Both the position numbers and the translations under genes were made by a program. From the NCBI GenBank assembly GCA_964405435.1, contig CAYOOD010000029.1, positions 1 to 64,000 of the forward strand: 64,000 bases of DNA. The letters run 5' to 3'. The DNA comes from DVEG01 sp964405435. Its GTDB lineage: Bacteria; Cyanobacteriota; Cyanobacteriia; Cyanobacteriales; Oscillatoriaceae. This document shows positions 24,205-33,469 of this stretch, piece after piece (the stretch's first letter is position 1; every line of letters begins with the position of its first letter). The notes beneath the pieces were generated by a model. That model made no database searches. It saw only the letters and a program-made list of their open reading frames with translations, and was not told the origin of the DNA.

Positions 24205-26874
24205 GTGAAAACTCAATTGCGCTTGTTAATTGTTGAGGACTCCTCCCCCGACGCCGAGATCGTGCTGGGGGAACTGAGCCGCTTTGGCTACCAGCCCGAC
24301 TGGAGGCGGGCGGAAACCGAGGCGGAATTCGTGGCCTTTCTCCAGAGCCGTCCCGACGCGATTCTCGCCAAATGCGGCCTGCCGCAGTTCAGTGTCTTTC
24401 GAGCGCTGCAGCTTTTGCAAGAGCGCAGCTTGGACATTCCCCTGATCGCCCTCAGCGAACCGGCTGACGAAGCCGCCGCCCTAGAGTGCCTGCGAAAAGG
24501 GGCGGCGGACTACCTGCTCAAAGATCGACTGGCGCGACTCGGGCCGGCACTGGGCGCAGCACTGGCGGTGAAAAAACTGCGCGATTCCCTTCGGGTTGAG
24601 CTAGCTTCACGCCAGCGCCACGCCGAGGAGGCGCTGCAAAAAGCGAATGAAGACTTAGAACGGAAAGTCCAGCAGCGCACTGCCGAACTCCAACAGGCGA
24701 ATCAGCAGCTCTCGATCGCCCTGCAAGAGCGCGAACAGGCACAGGAAGAATTTCGCCAGCGCTTCAGCCAGCTACAGGCGGTTTACCAACTGACTGACGC
24801 TCTCAGAAGAGCGGCAGCGATCGAGGAGATTTGCGAAGCCGCCTTGAATGGCATGGGCAGGACACTTGCCAGGGGAGGGCCGACAGGGACGGCTATTTTT
24901 CTATTTGACTCGGATGGCATTCTGCGCCTGAAATCGTGGCGCGAACTGTCTGATTTTTCCCTGCGCAAAATGAATTTAAAAAAAACGCCCATCGGGGGAA
25001 AATCTTATCTAAAAAAATCCGACAATGCCTGTGTTTCTAATAATTTATGCAGGGCAGTGGAAGAATATTTTCGCCTGGGAGACAGCGAGAACAATTGGCA
25101 TCCCCTGCTGATATCCAATGTTGAAGAAGAACTTTCGAGAGAGCCGTTGCGCTCGGTTTTGCTGCAGCAAGGCATTCGATCGGTGGGGTTTATTCCCCTA
25201 ATTTTTCAAGGGCGGCAGTTGGGGAAATACATGCTCAGTTTCAGCACGCCTCATTCGTTCAGCGATCGCGAGGTGTTGCAAGCGCAAGCGATCGCCAGCC
25301 ACATTGCCTTCGCCCTAGAGCGCAAACAGGCAGAGGCGTCGCTGATCGAAAGCGAAGAACGATTCCGCCGGATTTTTGACGAGGCACCCATCGGCATGTC
25401 TCTGGTGGCGTCGGATTCTCGGCTGTTCAAAGTGAATCGCGCTTTCTGCGAAATGCTCGGCTATACAGCCCGCGAACTGGCACGGCTCAGTTTTGCGGAC
25501 ATTACCCATCCCGAAGACTTGGAAAAGGAAATGCCCTACATCCGGCAAATCCTGCGGGGAGAACTTGACAGCTATCGACTGCAAAAACGTTACATTGCCA
25601 AAAATCGAGAGATTCTCTGGGTGAACCTGACGGCAACAGTCATGCGCGATCCGACAGGAGAAATCCTCTATGCCTTGGCGATGGTGGAGGATGTCAGCGA
25701 TCGCTTTCGCGCCGAGGAAGCCCTGCGATCGAGCGAGGAGCAGTTTCGCCAGCTCGCAGAAAATATTCGCCAAGTCTTCTGGATTTCCTCGCTGGATAAC
25801 CGCCAGCTCCTCTACGTCAGCCCCGCCTACGAGGAAATTTGGGGTCGCACTTGCCAAAGCCTTTACCAGCAGCCGCTCTCCTGGCTAGAAGCCGTTTGCC
25901 CGCAAGATCGAGATGCCCTCAAAGTCCTCAACAAATCCCTGCGCCGAGGATGTGCCTCTCAGCAAGAATTTCGCATCGCCCTACCCGACGGCTCGATCCG
26001 CTGGATTTGGAATCGCGCTTTTCCCATCCGCAACGAATCGGGGGAGATTTATCGGATTGCCGGCATCGCCGAAGACATCACCGATCGCAAGCACGCAGAA
26101 GCCGAACTTCGCAAGGCTCTGGAAACCGAAAAAGAACTCAACGAGCTCAAATCTCGCTTCGTCTCGATGGTGTCCCACGAATTCCGCAATCCGCTCACGT
26201 CCATTCTCATGTCCGTGAAATTGCTCGACGAATACGGCGATCGCGCTTCTTTTGAGAAAAAACGCAGCTACCTCCAGCGCATCAAGTCAGCCGCAAAACA
26301 AATGACGAATTTACTCGAAAGCGTGCTGCTCGTCGGCAGAGTAGAAGCGGGAAAACTCGCCTTCGATCCCGAACCGATAGATTTAGAAGCGTTCTGCCGC
26401 GCTCTCGTCGAAGATATGCAGCTCAGTGCCGGTCACTTGCACGTTATTACATTTGTCAGCCCCGATCGCGAAGCCAATCCACCCGAGCAGAAATTCCCCG
26501 CCTCGCCAACCAGCCCCGTCACCTCCTTTCCTTGTTTGGATGAAAAACTCTTGTGGCACATCCTCAGTAATTTGCTCTCGAATGCGATTAAATATTCTCC
26601 CCAAGGCGGAACTGTACAACTCACCCTCTCCTACGAACGCGAGGAAGCCGTCTTTGAGATTGCCGACGAAGGAATCGGCATTCCCGCTGAGGACTTGCCG
26701 CACCTGTTTGAGTCCTTTCACCGGGCTGCCAATGTCGGCAAGATTCCCGGTACGGGGCTGGGGCTGGCGATCGTGAAAAAGGCTGTGGACATCCACGGCG
26801 GAAAAATTTTGGTTCGCTCTCAAGTCGGCGGCGGCACGACGTTTACGGTCAAGCTGCCCCTGGCTAAAAAATAA
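24205..26874 (+). CDS. Multi-sensor histidine kinase with degenerate N-terminal receiver
   Basis: 889 residues from a GTG. Order: receiver-like domain (residues 6-125), coiled coil (about 133-195), GAF (about 200-370), three PAS/PAC-type modules (about 380-500, 505-630; the last may be one PAS with PAC), HisKA with VSMVSHEFRNPL (phosphoacceptor His near 656) and HATPase with N box NLLSNAIKYSP, G1 DEGIGIPAEDL and G2 GTGLGLAIVKK. In the receiver the phosphoacceptor Asp is replaced: PDAILAKCGLPQF has Lys56 where family members have Asp. The acidic pocket start VEDSSPDAE is kept. Cytosolic kinase; signal and partner regulator unknown. It stands alone between glcE and a nitroreductase gene. Confidence 0.92.
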   Translation: MKTQLRLLIVEDSSPDAEIVLGELSRFGYQPDWRRAETEAEFVAFLQSRPDAILAKCGLPQFSVFRALQLLQERSLDIPLIALSEPADEAAALECLRKGAADYLLKDRLARLGPALGAALAVKKLRDSLRVELASRQRHAEEALQKANEDLERKVQQRTAELQQANQQLSIALQEREQAQEEFRQRFSQLQAVYQLTDALRRAAAIEEICEAALNGMGRTLARGGPTGTAIFLFDSDGILRLKSWRELSDFSLRKMNLKKTPIGGKSYLKKSDNACVSNNLCRAVEEYFRLGDSENNWHPLLISNVEEELSREPLRSVLLQQGIRSVGFIPLIFQGRQLGKYMLSFSTPHSFSDREVLQAQAIASHIAFALERKQAEASLIESEERFRRIFDEAPIGMSLVASDSRLFKVNRAFCEMLGYTARELARLSFADITHPEDLEKEMPYIRQILRGELDSYRLQKRYIAKNREILWVNLTATVMRDPTGEILYALAMVEDVSDRFRAEEALRSSEEQFRQLAENIRQVFWISSLDNRQLLYVSPAYEEIWGRTCQSLYQQPLSWLEAVCPQDRDALKVLNKSLRRGCASQQEFRIALPDGSIRWIWNRAFPIRNESGEIYRIAGIAEDITDRKHAEAELRKALETEKELNELKSRFVSMVSHEFRNPLTSILMSVKLLDEYGDRASFEKKRSYLQRIKSAAKQMTNLLESVLLVGRVEAGKLAFDPEPIDLEAFCRALVEDMQLSAGHLHVITFVSPDREANPPEQKFPASPTSPVTSFPCLDEKLLWHILSNLLSNAIKYSPQGGTVQLTLSYEREEAVFEIADEGIGIPAEDLPHLFESFHRAANVGKIPGTGLGLAIVKKAVDIHGGKILVRSQVGGGTTFTVKLPLAKK

Positions 26875-27084
26875 TAGTTTTCCCTCCAATCATTTGATAC
26901 TTTTTTTGACAGACACTTTGATAAAATTTTATTTTTTAAACCCATCCGCCCTTTAAAAAGTTCATTCTGCCCCCGGCATGACGCCTTCCCGAAAACAGGG
27001 GGCAGAAGCGATTTGACTGTCAACTTTTAACGGTAAAATAACGGTCAAATGGCAGTGTTCGCTGCCCGTGCAGTCTAGCTAGCA

Positions 27085-27753
27085 CTACAAGAGCGCGGGT
27101 TCTCCAAAATTTTCACAATAGCAAACTTTGTCCAGCCCGAATCGCCCGCCATAGCCTTTAAACGGCTCTGCTGCAAAGCCCAGCGCGAGCAGGCAGCAAA
27201 CATCGACTTCTGGGGGAATGTTAAATGCCTCCTTGACGCGATCGCTGACAAACCCCTCCATCGGGGAACTGTCCACGCCGTAGCTCTTCGCCGCAATCAT
27301 CAGGTGAGCGACGGCTATCATGGTATGCCGATTCGTCCACGCTTCGATCGATTCAAAGCAGGGGTGCATTTGAAATAACGCTCCTATATTCTGGCGCATG
27401 ACATCGGCATAATTGTCACTGACAGTTCCGGCTTTCTTGCCCAACTGAATCACCGATTCGACGTACTCCGGTTCGGCAACTCGGCGATCTCCGCAGCAAA
27501 TCAACACCACCGGCGCTTCTCCTACTTGTCGCTGGTTAAAGGCACAGGCTTTGAGTTTTTCTTTGTTCTCTTTTTCCTTGACGATAATAAACCGCCAAGG
27601 CTGCAAGTTATAGCCCGAAGGCGCTCGCAACCCCAATCGGAGAATTTCTTCTAAAAGTGCGAGCGGCAAGGGATCGGGGCGGAACGATCGGGCAGCTCGG
27701 CGCTGTTCGATGGATTCTTTTAACCCCATAGAAGGTTGCATGTCAATGGTCAT
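27085..27753 (-). CDS. Nitroreductase family flavoprotein
   Basis: 222 residues. Family marks are RRAARSFRPDPLP near residues 18-30 (FMN phosphate contact), LRLGLRAPSGYNLQPWRFIIV near 37-57, and a late LALGFAAEP near 189-197 followed by a Gly-rich stretch. These NAD(P)H- and FMN-dependent enzymes reduce nitro compounds, quinones or related electron acceptors. The physiological substrate cannot be read from sequence. It converges with the sensor kinase gene. Confidence 0.88.
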   Translation of the reverse strand: MTIDMQPSMGLKESIEQRRAARSFRPDPLPLALLEEILRLGLRAPSGYNLQPWRFIIVKEKENKEKLKACAFNQRQVGEAPVVLICCGDRRVAEPEYVESVIQLGKKAGTVSDNYADVMRQNIGALFQMHPCFESIEAWTNRHTMIAVAHLMIAAKSYGVDSSPMEGFVSDRVKEAFNIPPEVDVCCLLALGFAAEPFKGYGGRFGLDKVCYCENFGEPALL

Positions 27754-28439
27754 ACGTTCGTTCTCAGATTCTCAGTTTTTCTTTGTTTTTGAGAGGCAAG
27801 CGGCACGTTCAATCGGGCAAATATACCGCCACAGGCGTCGCCCTAGGGCGATATAAAAGTCACTTTGACTGCTGCCTGCCTGCTCGTTCCTTGTCCGCGT
27901 TGCGGGCGCGAGGATTTGATTTGACTCGGGCAGGCTTGTTAGTACAGTCTCAGCTTTTACTCTGAGAAGGCAAGCTGTTCTCATCATTCTTTATTATCTC
28001 TGAAACACTGGCAGAAATATTTTCTCCTGTCAGCAAGAATATTAATTTATTACTAAAGAAAGTGCTTGACTGAATTTTCAGCTCGTCCAGCCGCAAACAT
28101 CCGAGCGATCGCCCGCGTCTCGGCACTATTTCAATGCTCGTCCCGGTTTGGCAAGTCCCCTGTCGCGATCGCCAGACTGCCCGCTGCTCTGACTGGCTGC
28201 CGCCGATCGGGGGCCACGGGCAGCAGTCAGAAAGGGCCATCCCCAGCGATCGCCGGATATAAGCTGCCGTGCATTTGAGAAAGTTTGTTGTGACTGAGGG
28301 AGGGCAGGGGGAGAGGGCTTTTTCGTTTCTATATACTGTAGAACTCAAACCCATAACAAATGGCGCGGACTCGCAAAGACACGCCAATGGCCGTCAAAAT
28401 ATAGATCGGCCAGGTTTTTTTAGAATTCAGGTACTTGTT
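27754..28439. other. Long divergent intergenic stretch before pyrR
   Basis: About 686 bp between the nitroreductase (minus) and pyrR (plus). The pyrR frame stays open back to 28269, but the added residues have no family resemblance. Short open frames at 27783-27965 and 28066-28278 show no motif. Only HIP1 sites stand out; I see no riboswitch or RNA gene. Confidence 0.4.
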
Positions 28440-28982
28440 ATGCCCTCGGAAGTAGTGGAAATTCTCTCAGGTGACGAAGTGCGCCGGACTGTCAATCGCA
28501 TGGCGTCTGAGGCGATCGAAAGAGCTAGGGACTTGTCCAAACTGGTACTTTTGGGTATTTATACCCGAGGCTTCCCCCTCGCCCAGCTCTTGGCGCGTCA
28601 AATAGAAGCCCTCGAACACGTCCAAGTGCCCGTGGGCGGCATCGATATTACCTTTTATCGAGACGACTTAGACCAAATTGGCGTGCGCACTCCCACAAAA
28701 ACAGATATCCCGTTCGACCTCACCGACAAGACGGTGGTATTAGTCGATGACGTCATCTACAAGGGGCGCACCATTCGCGCTGCCCTGAATGCCGTCACCG
28801 AATACGGCAGACCGGAGGCGATTTGGCTGGCAGTCTTGGTCGATCGGGGGCACCGCGAACTGCCGATTCACCCAGATATCACCGGCAAAAAACTGCCGAC
28901 AGCCAAAGAAGAAAAAGTGAAAGTGTATTTATACGACGAAGACGGGCGGGATGCCGTGGAGCTAATAAAATCAAGCAGTTAA
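28440..28982 (+). CDS. pyrR: PyrR-type bifunctional pyr operon regulator / uracil phosphoribosyltransferase
   Basis: 180 residues from the ATG at 28440, the normal family length. The PRPP-binding motif VVLVDDVIYKGRTIRAAL (about residues 98-115), the IYTRGFPLAQLLA segment and the TFYRDDL flexible loop are all present. In Firmicutes PyrR binds pyr mRNA and attenuates transcription; it also has uracil phosphoribosyltransferase activity. No other pyrimidine gene adjoins it, and carB is 25 kb away, so a regulatory role here is uncertain. Confidence 0.93.
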   Translation: MPSEVVEILSGDEVRRTVNRMASEAIERARDLSKLVLLGIYTRGFPLAQLLARQIEALEHVQVPVGGIDITFYRDDLDQIGVRTPTKTDIPFDLTDKTVVLVDDVIYKGRTIRAALNAVTEYGRPEAIWLAVLVDRGHRELPIHPDITGKKLPTAKEEKVKVYLYDEDGRDAVELIKSSS

Positions 28983-29143
28983 ACGGGATTCGGTGAAAAA
29001 CACCGACGGGCGGGATGCGGCGAACTACCTAGACCGTGCCTGCCCCACCCCCTCAAATGTATATTTTAGATTAAAAGTTTCACCAAAAGCTATTTTTTTT
29101 TGTTAGCGTAGCGGTCAAAGCATGTTAGCTCTGGCTTCAGGAT

Positions 29144-30097
29144 ATGACAGAAAAAATAGTCCTACCGACGCTACACTGTCCGTTTCCATCGGCTGTCAAC
29201 AAGCACGCCGCTACCCTACACCAGCGCACCCTAGAATGGGCTCGGCGCTTCCAGTTGCTGGAAAAAGAGGCAGATTACCAAGATTTGAGCGCGTCAAAAA
29301 ATAGCTGGCTGGTTGCCCGCACTTATCCCAACGCTCCCTTAGAAAAATTGCAGGTTGTCTCGGATTGGATTACCTGGCTGTTCATCCTCGACGATGTTTC
29401 TGAGGAGAGCGAAAAACAACCCGATAGTTTAGCAGCGATGTATGCGAGATTTCTCGATATTTTGAAGGGTTCGCTCGCTTCTGACTCCGCAAATCCACTG
29501 GAGTGCGGCTTGCAAGATATGCGGCTGCGGCTGCTGGAACAAGCCCCGCCAAACTGGATGAGTCGTTTTATTCGCCGATGCGAAGAGTGCTGGGACGCTT
29601 GGGGGTGGGAGGCAACTAACCGTCAGAAAGGCATCGCCCCGGCGGTGGACAGTTATATCAAAATGCGACCTTTTACTGGCGGGTTGATGAGTTTTCTAGA
29701 AATGATTGATATCGCCGAGGGAATCGCCCTGCCTTTAGAAGTGCGGGAAGATTTGCGGGTGCAGCAGTTAACCCTGATAGCGAACAAGGTCGTTCTTTAT
29801 GCGAACGATATTTTCTCGCTCGAAAAGGAAATGAAACAAGGGGATTTTCACAATCTCGTGCCGATCTTGAAGCAGGAACGGCAGCTCTCGCTTCAGGAGG
29901 CGATCGCGCGCGCTGTCGAAATTTACAACGGTGAAGTGCAAGCCTTTCTCGATTGGGAGCAGCGGCTTCCTTCCCGGGGAGAGCCTCTAGACTCCGCGCT
30001 AAACTGCTACATCTCTACCCTGCGGTTCTTCATGCGCGGGAATGTGGAATGGGCGCTGTCGAGCGGGCGCTATCAGTCGGCTGTAATGGCGGGCTGA
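29144..30097 (+). CDS. Class I terpene synthase (sesquiterpene-synthase-like)
   Basis: 317 residues. The acidic metal-binding motif is ILDDVSEE (about residues 83-90) and the second motif is NDIFSLEKE (about 226-234, NSE/DTE type); both bind the Mg2+ cluster that ionises prenyl diphosphate. A C-terminal Arg-Tyr pair (GRYQSAV) matches the active-site-closing RY of bacterial synthases. The length fits bacterial sesquiterpene or monoterpene cyclases; the product cannot be predicted. It is followed 104 bp later by fni on the same strand, which supplies the isoprenoid precursors. The ribosome binding site is weak. Confidence 0.87.
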   Translation: MTEKIVLPTLHCPFPSAVNKHAATLHQRTLEWARRFQLLEKEADYQDLSASKNSWLVARTYPNAPLEKLQVVSDWITWLFILDDVSEESEKQPDSLAAMYARFLDILKGSLASDSANPLECGLQDMRLRLLEQAPPNWMSRFIRRCEECWDAWGWEATNRQKGIAPAVDSYIKMRPFTGGLMSFLEMIDIAEGIALPLEVREDLRVQQLTLIANKVVLYANDIFSLEKEMKQGDFHNLVPILKQERQLSLQEAIARAVEIYNGEVQAFLDWEQRLPSRGEPLDSALNCYISTLRFFMRGNVEWALSSGRYQSAVMAG

Positions 30098-30201
30098 GTT
30101 GCCTGTTTGTTTCTGCTCTCGTTGAGTCGGGCTTTTTTGCGCCGTTTTCGATGTTAATCTGGTGAGGAGCCTTTCAATCACCTGCGGTCTTTTAATTCAC
30201 T

Positions 30202-31251
30202 GTGAACTTGTCTCTAAGCTCCCCAAAAGAAACTCAGAACCGGAAAGCAGACCACTTGCGCGTCTGTTTGGAAGAAGACGTACAATTTCGCGAAACAACG
30301 ACGGGTTTAGAACGCTATCGCTTTATCCACTGCTGTCTGCCAGAACTCGATTTCGCCGAAATCGATATAACGACGACCTTTCTGGGCAAGCCCCTGGGCG
30401 CGCCGCTGCTGATTTCCTCGATGACGGGGGGAACCGAATTCGCCAAAGCGATTAACTATCGGCTGGCTGAGGTGGCGCAGCAGTACAAATTGGCGATGGG
30501 GGTGGGTTCTCAGCGGGTGGCGGTGGAAAATCCCGACGTGGCGGATACGTTCGCGGTGCGATCGCTCGCCCCCGATATCCTCCTGTTTGCCAACTTGGGC
30601 GCAGTGCAGCTCAATTACACCTACGGTTTGGATGAGTGCCAGCGCGCGATCGATACCTTAGAAGCCGATGCCCTGATTTTGCACCTCAATCCCCTGCAAG
30701 AATGCGTGCAAACCAACGGCGACAAAAATTTTCGCGGGCTACTTGACAAAATTGCTAAATTATGCAATGTACTCCCGGTGCCGGTAATCGCCAAAGAAGT
30801 CGGCAACGGCATATCCGCAGCAATGGCGAAAAAACTAATCGAGGCCGGCGTATCGGCGATCGACGTGGCGGGTGCGGGGGGCACGTCGTGGGCGAAAGTG
30901 GAGGGAGAGCGGGCAAAAGATGCCCGTCAGCGCCGCCTGGGCAAGACGTTTGCTGACTGGGGCTTGCCCACCGCCGAGTGCGTCGCGAATGTTCGCGCCG
31001 CAGCGCCGCATATTCCCCTGATTGCCTCCGGGGGACTGCGGGACGGCGCGGACGCGGCGAAGGCGATCGCCCTGGGTGCGGACTTGGCCGGGTTAGCGTG
31101 GCCGTTCTTGCAGGCGGCAGCAGAATCCGAGGCAGCAGTCCGCGAACTGGCAGAGGTGTTAATGGCAGAGATTGCAGCGGTGCTGTTTTGTACCGGCAAC
31201 GCCACTCTATCGGAACTCAAGCGATCGGGCGCTTTGCAGCGATTAGGATAG
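30202..31251 (+). CDS. fni: Type 2 isopentenyl-diphosphate delta-isomerase
   Basis: 349 residues from a GTG. FMN- and NAD(P)H-dependent enzyme that interconverts IPP and DMAPP. Typical segments: FLGKPLGAPLLISSMTGG (about 60-77), MGVGSQRVAVENPD (about 97-110), HLNPLQECVQTNGD (about 155-168), VIAKEVGNGIS (about 195-205), SAIDVAGAGGTSWAKVE (about 219-235) and IASGGLRDGADAAKAIALGA (about 273-292), the phosphate-binding loop. Cytosolic. Same strand as the terpene synthase gene, giving a small isoprenoid unit. Confidence 0.95.
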   Translation: MNLSLSSPKETQNRKADHLRVCLEEDVQFRETTTGLERYRFIHCCLPELDFAEIDITTTFLGKPLGAPLLISSMTGGTEFAKAINYRLAEVAQQYKLAMGVGSQRVAVENPDVADTFAVRSLAPDILLFANLGAVQLNYTYGLDECQRAIDTLEADALILHLNPLQECVQTNGDKNFRGLLDKIAKLCNVLPVPVIAKEVGNGISAAMAKKLIEAGVSAIDVAGAGGTSWAKVEGERAKDARQRRLGKTFADWGLPTAECVANVRAAAPHIPLIASGGLRDGADAAKAIALGADLAGLAWPFLQAAAESEAAVRELAEVLMAEIAAVLFCTGNATLSELKRSGALQRLG

Positions 31252-31366
31252 TTAGTAGAGGTGAGGGGTAGATGTATGAGCGTCTGGATTTTGGATTCCA
31301 TTTAAGGACTGAAATCGCCAATCTAAAATCTCCCCTGCATCTACAATCTTGCCAAGGACGGCCACA

Positions 31367-33181
31367 ATGCGTGACTTTTTAAAATATACCTTTGCCAGTC
31401 TGGTAGGAAGCTTGCTCGGACTCGCGCTGCTCTCGACGCTGGGAATTGCGGGATTGATATCTCTGATAATTGCCGCCGCATCCAGCGACAGTGGCCCCAA
31501 AGTCGAAGATAAATCGGTGCTGGTTTACGACTTGTCACTGAAAATTACCGACAGCAAGCCGGTTTCGACGACGGGAGAAGCGATCGAACAAGCGCTTTCC
31601 GACGAGGGCGGCGAATCCTTAACCCTGCGAACGGTTCTGGATTCGATCGACAAAGCCGCCAGCGACTCGCGAATCGCGGCCATCTACCTCCAAGGCAGCA
31701 GCAGCGGCACGGAAAACGGCTTTGCCACCCTCAAGGAGGTGCGCGAAGCGCTCGAAAGGTTCCGCAAAGCTGGCAAAACGATTGTCGCTTACGACGAGGA
31801 CTGGACGGAGGGAGAATATTACCTCGGTTCGGTGGCGAATACCGTGGTGGTGAATCCCCTCGGTCAGGTGGAACTCAACGGGTTCAGCTCCCAGATCATG
31901 TTTCTTTCCGGGGCACTACAGAAGTACGGCATCGGGGTGCAGGTGGTGCGGGTTGGGAAGTACAAGTCGGCGGTGGAACCGTTCGAGCGCGCCCAGATGA
32001 GCCCGGAGAACAAGCAACAGGTTCAGAAAATGCTCGGCGACTTGTGGGGCGAGTTCCGCACCAGTGCGGGCAAGTACCGACAGTTGAGCCCGCAACAGGT
32101 GCAGGCGATCGCGGACGGTCAAGGCGTCTTGATGGCCCAACAGGCGCGCGATCGCAAGTTGGTTGACAAGGTGGCTTATTTTGACGAATTAGTCGCCGAC
32201 CTTAAAAAGCTCTCTGGCAAGGATGACAAAGAAAGCTCGTTCCGTCAAATCGACCTGAGCTCCTACGCCAAGGCGATCGAAGGCGAGATCGAAGCCAGCC
32301 GCAGCAGTAAAAATCGCATTGCCGTTCTCTATGCCGAGGGCGATATCGTGGACGGCGAAGGAGGTTCGGCAGATATCGGCGGCGATCGCCTCGCCAAGGA
32401 CCTGCGGAAACTGCGCCTCGACGAAGATGTCAAAGCCGTTGTCCTGCGGGTGAACAGTCCCGGCGGCAGCGCCACCGCCTCTGAAGTCATCCAGCGGGAA
32501 GTGAAACTCACTCGCGCCGTCAAGCCGATTGTCGTCTCGATGGGCAACTACGCCGCATCTGGCGGTTACTGGATTTCCACCTACGGCAACCGCATCTTTG
32601 CCGAACCGACGACGATCACCGGTTCGATCGGCGTGTTCGGGCTGCTGCTGAACGTGCAGCAATTAGCTAACAACAACGGCATCACCTGGGATGTGGTGAA
32701 AACAGGCCGCTATGCCGACGCTCAAACCGTTTCTCGCCCCAAAACCGAGCAAGAACTCGCCATCTACCGCCAGTTTGTCGAGAAGATTTACGACCAATTT
32801 TTAAATAGAGTAGTCGAATCCCGGAAACTCTCGAAACAAAACGTCGCGGCGATCGCTCAGGGGCGGGTTTGGTCCGGGATGGAAGCGAAAAAGATCGGCT
32901 TGGTTGACGAGATCGGCGGCTTGCAAGACGCCATCCAATCCGCAGCCAAGTTGGCCAAGTTGGAGGACGACTGGAAACTGGACGAGTATCCCAAAACGCG
33001 CAGCTTGGAACAGCAGATTTTGCAAAAACTCACGGGTGCTAAAGCGTCTCGGACTGACAAGCGGCTCGACCCCCTGACCGCAGAGTGGCAGAAACTCCAG
33101 CAAGATCTGGCGGTTGTGCAAACCTTCAACGATCCAAAAGGCATTTACGCTCGCTTGCCTTTTAATTTTCGACTCGATTGA
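31367..33181 (+). CDS. sppA: Signal peptide peptidase SppA (protease IV), 67 kDa type
   Basis: 604 residues from the ATG at 31367; a TTG at 31349 is less likely. One N-terminal membrane helix (VGSLLGLALLSTLGIAGLIS) anchors two tandem SppA domains, as in the long type. The Ser-Lys dyad is visible: Lys in VGKYKSAVEPF in the first domain and Ser in NYAASGGYWIS in the second, followed by TGSIGVFG. It degrades cleaved signal peptides in the membrane; in cyanobacteria and plants SppA is also tied to light acclimation. A clear terminator follows. Confidence 0.95.
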   Translation: MRDFLKYTFASLVGSLLGLALLSTLGIAGLISLIIAAASSDSGPKVEDKSVLVYDLSLKITDSKPVSTTGEAIEQALSDEGGESLTLRTVLDSIDKAASDSRIAAIYLQGSSSGTENGFATLKEVREALERFRKAGKTIVAYDEDWTEGEYYLGSVANTVVVNPLGQVELNGFSSQIMFLSGALQKYGIGVQVVRVGKYKSAVEPFERAQMSPENKQQVQKMLGDLWGEFRTSAGKYRQLSPQQVQAIADGQGVLMAQQARDRKLVDKVAYFDELVADLKKLSGKDDKESSFRQIDLSSYAKAIEGEIEASRSSKNRIAVLYAEGDIVDGEGGSADIGGDRLAKDLRKLRLDEDVKAVVLRVNSPGGSATASEVIQREVKLTRAVKPIVVSMGNYAASGGYWISTYGNRIFAEPTTITGSIGVFGLLLNVQQLANNNGITWDVVKTGRYADAQTVSRPKTEQELAIYRQFVEKIYDQFLNRVVESRKLSKQNVAAIAQGRVWSGMEAKKIGLVDEIGGLQDAIQSAAKLAKLEDDWKLDEYPKTRSLEQQILQKLTGAKASRTDKRLDPLTAEWQKLQQDLAVVQTFNDPKGIYARLPFNFRLD

Positions 33182-33259
33182 GTTGATAAAAACTTTAAAC
33201 GTGAGAAATTCAGGGTTGACTCATTCGCTTGCGCTGTGAAATTTAGCGATCGCATCAGG

Positions 33260-33291
33260 AAAAAGGGAGGTTTTATCTCTCCCTTTTTTCT
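33260..33291 (+). terminator. Rho-independent terminator of sppA
   Basis: Ten-base stem AAAAAGGGAG (33260-33269) with CTCCCTTTTT (33279-33288), nine-base loop, T-run TTTTTT. It lies 79 bp after the sppA stop. Confidence 0.85.
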
Positions 33292-33469
33292 GTCTTCCCA
33301 ACAAAATTTAGGGTTTTAGAACTGGCGCTTTAAACTGAGTTTATTGACAAAATCTCAAGGCTTTCAGCCGTCCCCACAAAAACCAGAAACTCGAAATATT
33401 CCTGTTAGTGCGTAAGCCCTAGTTTTTGGCAGGCAGGCATTCTCTTTAAAGTATAAAATCTCCCCGACC

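Noticed and set aside
28269..28439. 57-residue extension of PyrR
   Set aside because: The added residues are not like PyrR and the ATG at 28440 restores the standard length.
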